From: Brachypodium distachyon
Taxonomy: Eukaryota; Streptophyta; Magnoliopsida; Poales; Poaceae
Length of the DNA stretch: 64,000 nt
Assembly (NCBI RefSeq): GCF_000005505.3
Contig: NC_016131.3
Span: 8,639,501 to 8,703,500 of the forward strand
Direction: 5' to 3'
Shown here: piece by piece, positions 50,098 to 59,893 of the stretch
Layout: every line of letters starts with the position of its first letter
How positions within the stretch are numbered: the stretch's first letter is position 1
Made by a program: the position numbers and the translations under genes
Notes under the pieces: model-generated
Seen by the model: only the letters and a program-made list of their open reading frames with translations
Database searches by the model: none
What the model was told of the DNA's origin: nothing

Positions 50098-50209
50098 TAC
50101 TCCCTCGATAAAAAAAAATGTTAAGTTTGTCAAAATTTGAATGTATCTAGATGTATAGATGCATTTAAATTTAGTCAAAATTGAAACATCCTTTGTTAAA
50201 TGGAGGAAT
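50098..50209. mobile_element. Stowaway-type MITE, partly decayed
   Basis: TA-flanked left end CTCCCTCGATAAAAAAAAAT, interior TTTGTCAAAATTTGAATGTA, right end CTTTGTTAAATGGAGGAATA. Same subfamily as 11906 and 35928. Confidence 0.75.
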
Positions 50210-52284
50210 ACTATTGATTAGATATTCATCTCGACCTTGATCATCTCATATATTCCCCCTTGTTTATATATCTCGGCCACCAAAATCGCATGGATATATT
50301 GTCGGGAATCATGCTCGAGTACAAGAGCAACGTACAGTGCGTCGTTATTATCGATTATCGACATAAGTATGTCGAAGGCTGGCTCGATCGGAGTAGTTAA
50401 ATCGCAATAATCAAGGGAGCACGCGATGCACGCATCTGCGTAGACCGGGACCAGGCCGGCCGCCCGGGGCGGGGGGACCTTCCGCAGGTCCCGTACCCGC
50501 CTCGTGTATCACATTTTCAGACATCGATCGCATCACATGGGTTGCTGGGGGTGCTAGTACGCGGTTCACTTCCAATCTTGCAACCGAATAAAGCGCATGT
50601 AACCCTGGATTACTCTGATCGAGCGCGCGTGTGCCACGAGTCCGGAAGAATCTAATCATGGTCATTAACTTTTGCAGTCAAGAAAAATAGAGCGACGAGT
50701 GCAGGACTAGTTTCAAATATGAGTCGTTGATCTAATAATTACTCTGGAAGAATCTAATCATGAATTGCAGGCTTGCAGCATACTCTCCCTTTTCCTCTTT
50801 GCGAGGTCCAGTCCAGGGCAGAATGAATGACGAGGGGCACAAACACGAGTGTAGATTTTACATCCATGCAATTCGGTTGGTAAATCGCGGCACTGACCAA
50901 AGGTTTGCATACTCCGTACGGAGTACATTATACATGCAGTGGCCGGACGATTGATAAAATAGTACTCCCCGGCTCAGCAGATCGATCGACCTTGAATCGC
51001 GCATGTCATGCGCGAATGTTCCGCGTGGTGAGAGAACGTCCGAAAAGATGCTGCACGGATGATCGAGGCTCGTGTGGCTGCACGTTATTTCCCATCCATT
51101 ACCAGTCTTTCGTGGTCTTCAGGGAGAGAGAAAAAAAAGAGTAGCAAGGTTGGAACTGAATTTCTGAAAAACTTCTCGTGTCTGCAAGTCCAGATACACC
51201 AAGAGGCTATTACATGCTCCCTCCGTCCCCAGATAACTGACGTGGAATACAACCCACGTCAGTTATTTGAAGACGGAGGAAATATATAATGTCCATTGAG
51301 GACGAGCAGACTAAGTTTAGCAGCACTTTGACATGGATGATTGTCAATTTGCCATGTATTAAGTTCTGGTGGCTATTTTTCTGGTATAATTGGGTATCTA
51401 GTTAGTTATTAAGATATTATGACAATATTATTTTGCTAAATTGCACAAGTCATTTTTTTTATACAGATCGGAAACTGTGCTTTGTCGGGGCTATTTTAAG
51501 ATGCAGATCCAAGATTTTGAGTATATACCTGAAGTTTTTAAAAGAGAAAAACATAAGGGTTTGCAATTGCAAGAATCAAGGTACAAAAATACTTTCACAT
51601 TACATAATTTTAAGAGAAAATAATAAGAATCAATGTACTAATGCTTGTCTAGCATTTGAAGGTGATTTGGTTAACATGCCATCTCGAGAAATGAAGAAAA
51701 GATCGGACCATCTAGTAATGCGATTTTGCCTAGCTTCAAGCTTCAACTGGTTTCAGCTGATTAGCTTAGCCCTCGACGTGTTTGAAAACTTGGGAGTTGT
51801 AATTACTTTCTGCTGTTACCTCTAATTGTACATGGCGGCAGAGCCAGGAACTAGCTTAGAGCAGAGCCATCGTAGTGTATTTGACTAAGAAAAAGCAATT
51901 AAGGAGGGAAAGATCCAGGCCAAACTTCAAATTGTCACAATTTACCAAAGAAAAGAAGGTTCAAGCCCCAGGCCGTGGCCCCCTTGCCTGGGGCTTGTCT
52001 CCGCCTATGATTATACAGTTGGAGCCATTTGACTTGTACAGTTGGCTGTCGGTTGGAGAAGTCACCTATCACAAAGAAATCTATCTAAAATGCCACACAC
52101 AGATCGTCAAATCTAGGGTTCAAGCTTTAATTGGGTTTCAGCTGACCAGACGAAGCCTCGAAATCCATCTGAAATGAGATACAGAGAGCGTAATATCTGT
52201 AGAATCATTCAATCCTTTTTTTAATTACTCGAACCATCCAACCTATGGTTGGTTCTCTTTCTTGAGATTTTATGATTATATATG
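50210..52284. other. Intergenic DNA
   Basis: No supported gene. It includes the short hairpin at 51217-51280. The 130-codon frame at 51433-51825 is low-complexity in composition and matches nothing that I know. Confidence 0.4.
51217..51280. mobile_element. Minimal 64-bp MITE hairpin
   Basis: CTCCCTCCGTCCCCAGATAA pairs with TTATTTGAAGACGGAGGA, and an inner stem ACTGACGTGG pairs with CCACGTCAGT around an AATACAAC loop. It is one of the shortest complete Stowaway-like hairpins in the window. Confidence 0.75.
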
Positions 52285-52440
52285 GATGGCAATGGGTACC
52301 CGATACCCGAATACCTGACCGGTCTGGACCGATTAGCATACGGGTTAGGCAAAAACTATTACCCGCAGGTCTGTAATTGGTAAATTTTTTGGCCGGACGG
52401 GTCTGACAAGTCCAGATCCGGACCCACCTGGAAAATTATG
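52285..52440. mobile_element. End fragment of the GGGTA-rich element family (copy 2)
   Basis: GATGGCAATGGGTACCC at 52285-52301 is identical to 9206-9222. It is followed by the same style of GGGTA/TACCC words (CGATACCCGAATACC, ACGGGTTAGG). No matching right end is seen before the next element. Confidence 0.55.
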
Positions 52441-52620
52441 TAGAGAGAAAAAAATTGGTAAGTTGAAGTGTCATGCCAAATCTATTGCTCTAGAATTGAT
52501 CACATGGCTGTACATGGGCTAACTAGATAAGCTTCTATATATTGTTTACCCGGTAAGAGGAGTATATTTGTTCTAGTTTCAAGTCTACCGTCAATATATA
52601 AAAAGAGAGATACAGCGAGG

Positions 52621-53506
52621 TGTTGATCATATGCTTCCTATTGGTCAGTTCTGTCGGGCTTACTGACACTCCCACCTTGATCACCTGCAGCATGACAGCA
52701 ATTTGCGATGATAAGCATTGAACTGGACTCTTGGAGTCTACAAATTAACTGTGAGCACAGAGAAGGACCTTCAAAACAGCAACCTGTTCCTCGTAACCAT
52801 TTCAACAAACACTTTTTGTGCATAGAACAAATCTGAACCGGTATATCAAGTACACCGAGTTCTCAAACCTGCACACAAGATTAACAGCTGCAATGATAGC
52901 TTACTAGAACATCAATACCCCAATAGAATCATCCATATAACAAAGCACACAAGTATGACTTGCTTCAAGTATCAACTCAACTAAATAGCATCAAACTTAA
53001 GCAATAGATGCCAATAGCAAATAGAGATGATGAACAACAACACATATAGCAAGGGCATCACCAAATCAAGGGGAGACACAGAGATTTATGTGAAAACCCC
53101 TTGCGGAGAAAAACCACGGACGGCGGCGAGCACGGAACTTCACTATGGAGATGAAAAGTATAAGGTGTAAACCAACAAGGATGGGGAGGCTTCAATCCCA
53201 CAACAATCCCTCTCAAGGTGGATTTGAAAGATCAAATGTCTCTCCTCTCACCCTAACCCTAAAACTCTCAAGAACACAGAAGACTCAACTCTCAGTTTAT
53301 TTTCGAGCAAGAGGAGATGCCTAAATAGAAACTTTGAATTCAGCCCCTCAGCTTCTTAACATGTGCAAACAACTCCTACTTCAGCCTACCACATGTATAA
53401 ATATTGTTTTACATGATTAACAAGACAAAATGACTCCCAAATGTTGAAATTAGTAGCTGCACATCACATTAACTCATTGTTGATCGCCCTCCAGTAAACA
53501 TCAACA
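52621..53506 (-). mobile_element. Probable solo LTR (Copia-like)
   Basis: An 886-bp unit with inverted termini TGTTGAT and ATCAACA. On the minus strand it has a leader-like TATTTAGGCATCTCCTCTTG region. It also has a CCGTGGTTTTTCTCCGCAAG and GGGGTTTTCACATAAA block typical of Copia LTR R/U5 regions in plants. There is no internal gag-pol and no second LTR. The 5-bp flanks (CGAGG and CCGGA) do not match, so borders may be off or the site has been rearranged. Confidence 0.5.
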
Positions 53507-54885
53507 CCGGAGCCTTTTTTAGACAACGAACAAGACCGGAGCTAAAAGTCTGAACTGAAATCTCGACGAATCACGGTGTACCAAATTAAGTCTGAGGTAT
53601 ATACTGCCAAAGCATGTGGGCTAGGTTGTGCTGGATTGAATCTTGATTTGGTCGAAGCTGCAAATCTGCAGCAGCAGAACAGTGCTATTTGACTATTTGC
53701 ATCCTAGGGTCCTACAAAGACTGCTACTCCCTCCGATATTAAATTATTGTCGCTATTTTAGTGCAAATTTGAACTAAAACAACGACAACAATTTATGATC
53801 GGAGAAATACTTGGTTGTATTTCCTTCTTCGTTTTCGTTCCAAGTTCATCTCACTGATTACATGCATCACATGGTTAATTAGATAAGATTTTGCTTCATG
53901 TCCCTGTCAAAATCTAGATATGTGATTTGGTGTTAATCACACCTCGTATTCTTTTAGTAAGGTCAACCCGGCTGGTTTATTGTATTAATCCCACAAACAT
54001 TACTGGCTTCCTGTTGGTCAGCTCTGCATGACTTACAGACATGTCCACAAATTTGTCTCAAAATGGTTGTAGCGTCAAGATACATGTAATATATATGGGA
54101 CAGAAATGATACATTTGAAAGCAGTGAACAGGCATTGCACTTAAACTTAATTTAGTCTTCTCTCCCATGGTGCCACGCACATGCAAATGATGCAACAACA
54201 TTGACCAAGACTTGGCTACAGTGTTGTTCAATGTTTACTCGCTCTCGAACTACCAGTACGATGTGCTGCCCGGGAAGCCTGACTTGTTGTATGGCTAGTT
54301 GCTTGGTTGGAAGCTTGTGCTCGGCAAAAAAGTAAAAGAAAAGCAATGCACTTTCACCAGTGAAAAGCCGTAAAAAAAAACTCCAGAAACGGTCGACATT
54401 ATGTCTGATTCTTCCAACAGAACAGAAACCAAGACGAGCAGGTTTCTCTGCAGCGAGGGAGTCGTCAGGACCCCTAACTAGACAGCGTATTTCCCTAAAA
54501 ACAAAAAAAACAAAAACTAGACAGCATATTTGCTCCAGTGCGAGTGCAACGACCATATATGCCTCATGCAGCTCTGGAAATGTGCTTCCAATCTTTATGT
54601 TGCAGTCCACATAGCCCAGCCTCGGTGGACTAGTCAACACCATGTTCATCGCACCCTCTATAACTCAATTTGCAAAATTGCTATATGGCCCGTACTCATA
54701 TGCCACTTGTACTTGCTATAATTTTGTTCTTTTGAGTTTACCTTACAAAGGTTCACAAATTCATACCATATTACACACCGAGAGGGCAAACCAACAGTGG
54801 TACAAGCAGTCAAGCAGGTAGGAATCATTACAATGATAAATTCACGAAATACCATGCCCTTATATATACTTCCACTGACCTGTAA
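53507..54885. other. 3' flank of the F-box/LysM gene and intergenic DNA
   Basis: It contains one MITE (53726-53809). A 40-bp segment at 54009-54048 resembles 52633-52672 near the end of the solo LTR, so part of a related LTR may be present. The 165-codon minus frame at 54152-54649 has no recognisable domain. Confidence 0.4.
53726..53809. mobile_element. Short Stowaway-type MITE
   Basis: TA-flanked, CTCCCTCCGATATTAAATTA to AATTTATGATCGGAGAAA. The centre TTTAGTGCAAATTTGAACTA is shared with the element at 57542. Confidence 0.85.
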
Positions 54886-57800
54886 CTAATGGCCTGCTTG
54901 TTGCTGCTCCCACCTAAGATCCTCGGAGAACTCCATCATAGCAGCCCTTGGATCGCCATCTGTGACGGATAGGTAATATTCAGCAGTTCCGTCATCAACT
55001 CTCAAGCTTCGCCTCACTGACTCAAGAATTCGTTTACTTTGCCTTTTTGCAGCGGCAGTGTTTGCTAGGGATTGTGCATCTCCATTGGGGTGACCCTCAG
55101 GATAGAAGACTGCAACCTCTCTCTTTGCATTGTGATCCATCTCAATGTAACATGTGCTATCCAGCAGAATTTCTGGACTACTGATTGGTATAAGAAGCCT
55201 CTCCCTTGAATAGATACCATGGTCACTCATCATGTTGTTGAAACGTTTGATATCAGTCACCTGCTTGCAACTCACAAACATCAGAGAAGGTTTGATGAGA
55301 ATAGAGAAGGTTTGCTCACACAAGCAGACAGGGGCGAAGCTAGCAAGGAGAATAACTGGTGTCATATGTATTGCATTGGCGTCAAATTTTACAGACAAAT
55401 ATTAGTCTTCACTAATTTACCAAGGATTTGCATCAAGTCACTGGCGTCAATTGATACCAGTGCTAACATGTAGCTCCACCCCTGCAAGCAGAGAAGGACT
55501 GTGCAACACTAGTGGAATGCTACAAATTAACCAGTGCGCGTTTTGGTTCTCGGGTGCCTGTGTTCCCTATATTTTCAACATTTCAACAATAGTCATATTT
55601 CCATGGTTTGAAAAAAAGTATTTTTTTCAGATGTACTCCCTCCATCCCATATTAAGTGATGAAATATTACATGCATCTAAACGCTTTTTGCGTATAGACA
55701 CATCCATATTTGGGCAAATTTGAGTCACTTAATATGGGACGGAGGGAGTACATGTTATGTGTCCTACATACCTGCAAATTTTCAATAATAAATATGTTCA
55801 TTTGTGTGCTACAGAAAAAAATGTGTGAATCAGTGCATCCATCATATATCCATATGTTTTTTTTGTGTAGCCCAAAAATAAAAATATCACTTCATGTAAT
55901 ATTACAGAGGTGTACTGAGCATCTACAGGTACATGTGAAAAAAAAATCAGAAATTTTTGCAACTCCAAATTTTGTTTTCCAAATTTGGAGAAGATAGAGA
56001 GCACGAGCACCCCAACACCCGACAGCCAAAAGGAACATCCCCAAATTAACAGCATTCACAAATAAAGTATCTGAGGTAACCCATGGAATCCAAAGTTCAA
56101 TTGCATCGAAAGCTTCTGCCAACAGCATTCCAGCAAGTTTGAACATATACATGGATGAATGTTTAGGATGAACCGATGAACTCTAGAACATCACAAAAGC
56201 AAAGAGATTTACTATTAGATGAAGATGAGTTGGCGTGCTACAGCAGCCCCTGAATGAAACGATTCGTTGCAACGAGATGATGGTGAGACAGACTTAAGAG
56301 AATGAGAGGTAACTCAAATACTCAAATTATTTAGAGACTTCATTACTTGAGATCGCAAGCCTATAGTATCAATTAGAACATTACGAAACCTTGTCAAAGA
56401 AGTGTGTCTATCATCACATGTTTTGTATCATTAATATTATCACGTAGCCGACAAAAACATGATAATACAATGTAAATGACAACAACAATAAATTCCGTAA
56501 CACAAGATAATTGCGGTTGTAAGTTCTGTTCATTCTAGACTACCTGATAAGCAACCACTTGTGACTTCTACAATTCTACCTCAAGGTGTGTCGCAGGCAT
56601 GCGGAATTTCCCATCACCCTTTTTGCAGATGATATGGAGTACCTTATTGTTCTTTAAAGCAAATGTTCATCAGGCGAATCGCATAAAACAGGTGTTCCAT
56701 ATCTATCCAACATGCACCTGTCAGCTTCTCAGTCCAACAAAATGTTCTATGCGATTCGCCAGATGACAAGAAACTTCTGGTGAGGTGATGAAGTGGACCA
56801 TCGGCGAGTGCACTGGACGGCCTGGGAGACAATGATTAGTCTAAAGTCTAGGGTGGGGGGGGGGGGGGGGGGGGCTTGGCTCCCACCTCCCAGGATCTAC
56901 GTTTATTCAACCACGCACTGCTTGCCAAACAAGCTTGGTATACGAGTTACCTCTCATTCGTCCAGAATGCTTCCTCTATGCTATGTGGCAAGGAGTTGTT
57001 CAAGGTCTGGAGCTACTTAACAAAGGCACTTTACGGCATATTAGCAACTGTGATCAGGTTTGGATATGGAGGGATAACTGGATTCCCCACGGAAATCTAA
57101 GGTGTCAGGCTTGGTGCAAGTGCAACGATCCCGGTTGCATAGAGTTTCTGACCTCATAACCCTAAAACATGGAATGGAATGAGACTCTTGTTTGATCTAT
57201 TTTCTTCCTGCACAATGTTGATGAAATCTTGCAATTCCGACCTGGCTCTATCCCAAGCGACCACAGACAGTCAAGGACATACTAGTATTCGGCTGGATGG
57301 TAACATGAGCATCTGAAACACGATGTGGAAATCAAGATTCCATCGTAAAACCTGCATCTTCATTTTGAAACATACTACTGACTACTGAGAGTCGGAGACG
57401 TTAGCTGTCCAGAACAACAGATGGAGACGCTGCATGGTTCATTTCCCTGCGTGCTCTATTTGTGGTATGGAACCAGAAGATCAGGGGCGGAGGCAGGAAC
57501 TAAGGCGAGAGCCTAGATTGTGTTGACTCTTATGTTCGCTGCTCCCTCCGATCCTAAATTATTGTCGTGGTTTTAGTTCAAATTTGTTTTAGTACAAGAA
57601 TTTAGGATCAGAGGGGGAGTACTTTCTTTCTGCGAGGTATATAAATATAATCTACTCTGATACTAGTATGGAATCTGCCAAGGCCAAAAGCTGTACTAAA
57701 TCAAAGGCACCTATTATGTATGGATCGGAGGGAGTATAAGATTCAGTTAACAAGAATACCCGAAGAACAAGGTACTGTATCAAATTCAGACGGGGGAGGA

Positions 57801-58205
57801 CAGAGATAATACCTGGACGGAGTACTTGAGCGCGATGCCGGGGACATTGTCCCCGCGTCGGACGGTGTGCGAGAGCGCGAAGCGTCCGAGCGATGAGGCG
57901 CGCCAGAAAGCCCTGGTGGCCGGCTCACCGACGACGCGGCGCACGCCCCAGGGCGCGCGGAAGGCGGCCTCCAGCACGGCGCGGTCGGAGGCGACCGCGT
58001 GCCACAGGCGGCAGACGCAGGCCGCCCGCGCGACGTCCGCGGGCGGGAGCCGGTGCAGGACCGCCCGCAGGAGGTCGGCCGGAAAGTCGCGTGCGCTCAT
58101 CGGAGAGGCCGCCTCAGGATTGGACGGCGGTGTGGGGCTGGTGGGGGAGGGGGGGAGGGGTGCGGGGAGGCCGTGGTCGGCGGTGTCTCCGCAGCTGCGG
58201 CTCAT
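54886..58205 (-). CDS. F-box protein with a LysM domain
   Basis: Two exons, 58205-57813 and 55260-54886, give 255 aa from the MSRSCGDTADHGLP start. An in-frame ATG at 58331 would add 42 residues. Residues ~40-85 form an F-box (DFPADLLRAVLHRLPPADVA, then CVCRLWHAVASD), the SKP1-binding module of SCF ubiquitin ligases. Residues ~107-155 form a LysM fold (LSHTVRRGDNVPGIALKYSV joined to VTDIKRFNNMMS, ending RERLLIPI). The C-terminal helix region contains KRQSKRILESVRRSLRVDDG. This F-box plus LysM pairing matches the Arabidopsis At1g55000 type as I recall it. The single intron splits the LysM domain and is 2552 bp, filled by a LINE relic and MITEs. The gene is divergent from NAA20. The substrate is unknown; family knowledge does not show that this LysM binds chitin-type sugars. 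Confidence 0.9.
55636..55750. mobile_element. Stowaway-type MITE in F-box gene intron
   Basis: TA-flanked, with near-perfect TIRs CTCCCTCCATCCCATATTAA and TTAATATGGGACGGAGGGAG. The interior contains CATGCATCTAAACGC. Well preserved. Confidence 0.95.
56740..57130 (+). mobile_element. LINE pol relic inside the F-box gene intron
   Basis: Plus-strand frames carry scattered pieces of a LINE C-terminal region. These are RVHWTAWETM (56800-56830), RLFNHALLAKQAW (56894-56935), WQGVVQGLELLNKGTLRHI (56980-57040) and VWIWRDNWIPHGNLR (57058-57105). The pieces are in different frames and lack large parts, so it is dead. It lies antisense to the host gene. A G20 run (56855-56874) sits within it. Confidence 0.8.
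57542..57619. mobile_element. Short Stowaway-type MITE in F-box gene intron
   Basis: CTCCCTCCGATCCTAAATTA to AATTTAGGATCAGAGGGGGA, with TA on the right. A lone right-hand TIR of a further element follows at 57720-57737 (ATGGATCGGAGGGAGTA). Confidence 0.85.
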
Positions 58206-58677
58206 GGGGATCGTTGGAGGAGGAGGAGCACTCGCCGCGTGTGCGGACGTGGTGGGCGGACCTGCCGAATAGGGGGATCGTAGATGTGGTGCTCGAGAGG
58301 GGGTGCGTGCACAACACGGGGACCGCAGCATTGCACTGCACGGTCCACGGCCGCCTTAGTTTAGAAACCCACGATTTTGTGATTTGTGAGCCAAGTTATT
58401 TTTTTCAAGGTCTTGGGAATTTTGTTGAATTTGAGAGGAGAAAAAAGTGTCTTTTCTGGGTGAAGAATGGATGATCTGTTACCGGCAATAACATTAATAG
58501 TCATTTTGAAGACCAGGAGCAGGGGCACGTGCCAAGGAAGATTTGTTATTTTCTCTATGGTTTTTGAATATTTTCAACAAAATATTCTCGCTGAAGTATT
58601 TTAACAAAGTTTTTGTTAATATCGGTAGATACACTTCACTCTCTGTGTGGAAGATCGTCGAATGACTTGTTTTCTTG

Positions 58678-58743
58678 TACTCCCTCCAATCCATAACAAA
58701 TGTCTCAGATTTAGTACAAAGTTATTGTGAATCGGAGGGGGTA
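58678..58743. mobile_element. Very short Stowaway-type MITE
   Basis: TA-flanked, CTCCCTCCAATCCATAACAA to ATTGTGAATCGGAGGGGG. The centre contains CAGATTTAGTACAAAG, as in the elements at 12394 and 60512. Confidence 0.8.
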
Positions 58744-58779
58744 TAATTTAATCACAATTTTAAAGTGTACATTGACTAC

Positions 58780-58820
58780 TAATCCCTCCGTTCCTAAATA
58801 TTGCTAAGAGCGAGGGAGTA
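58780..58820. mobile_element. Remnant pair of Stowaway ends
   Basis: Only 41 bp between TA copies: ATCCCTCCGTTCCTAAATAT joined almost directly to AGAGCGAGGGAG. The phrase AAATATTGCTAAGAGC recurs at about 58951-58966. Confidence 0.55.
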
Positions 58821-59893
58821 GATGAGATGCGATAAACGATCTACGGTGTCGAGAGCATACAAAAGGACAAAGATCTTCCCTATTAGAAATGGTCTTATAC
58901 TTTGTTAGGGTCTTTTTGGGTACGGGTTATTTTTACATGCTAGTGCCATAAAATATTGCTAAGAGCATTTTTTTCCTATTTATAAAAAGGATTCTTAACA
59001 AATCATTAATATCATTCGGCATAAATGAATGTACGCTAGCTCTACTCCTGGTTTGTAGGAATGTGAAAATACAAGACACACATAATTAGACGTCACGGCC
59101 ATTTACGTTTTATAAAAAGAGATGTGATAAGAGAGCAAGCATTAACGAGGAGGCTCCATGTGACCGCAACGAAAGAGGTAGAGGTTGTGTTTAAGCGCGA
59201 GGAGGGAAGTTATAAGTTTTATAGAAACAACTTTACAGGCTCAGGAGGATGTACAAAGAATATCCCATACTACCATCGATTGACACTAGTGGTGGTGGGT
59301 GTTTGACTGAGAAGATTTAGATAGTACATTTACACCGAGGTCCTGAGGGTAGTAGTGACTGGCAGCAAAAACTGCCATAGTGATGGTATCATTTAGAAGA
59401 AGGTCCGGAAGAAAGTACAATTGGCTGATGTGCCCATGATTTCTAGGTCCAACTGCGATCAAAGAATAAAAATAGAATGTACTAAATATGAGAAATGGTT
59501 GAAAAAATACAGGAAAAAATATACTCCGTAATACTCCATAAGGGAACATTCAGCGAGAGAAATTGAGTCACGACGTCAAAAAAGAAAGAACTGATGAATT
59601 TCACTCACACGAAGACCTACGTGAGCAGCAAACCTGTCCGAGCCGTCCGATCTTCAATGGACGGTTCAGACTAGCAGAGGCAAGCCCCTCCATTATCGGG
59701 TTCTCATGTCGCTCTTGGCCCCGGATAGGATCCGAAGTTCCGAACCATCCCAACCGTACACCGCTAGAAGCTTCTTCCAACCCGGCCAGGAAACCAAAAT
59801 CGGAAATCCGGATAGAGCGCCGCCGCGACGAGCCCCGCCCCCGCGACCAGATTCCTTTCCGCCGCCGCCGCCCCGCCACAAGCCGAGGCGACC

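Larger units (their letters stand above)
58206..59893. promoter_or_regulatory. Divergent intergenic region between the F-box/LysM gene and NAA20
   Basis: This 1.69 kb region must hold the promoters of both genes. It contains two short MITEs (58678-58743 and 58780-58820). The GC-rich 59600-59893 part is a plausible NAA20 leader. No convincing TATA box is seen for either gene. Confidence 0.5.

Noticed and set aside
51433..51825. 130-codon plus-strand open frame
   Set aside because: AT-rich intergenic sequence with Lys/Asn/Ile-heavy composition and no known relatives that I can name.
54152..54649. 165-codon minus-strand open frame
   Set aside because: No recognisable domain, no splice or promoter context; probably chance.
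57813..58331. Longer N-terminus of the F-box protein from the ATG at 58331
   Set aside because: Possible but not chosen: the added residues are low-complexity (Ser/Pro/Ala/Arg) and MSRSC at 58205 looks the more natural start. Not excluded.
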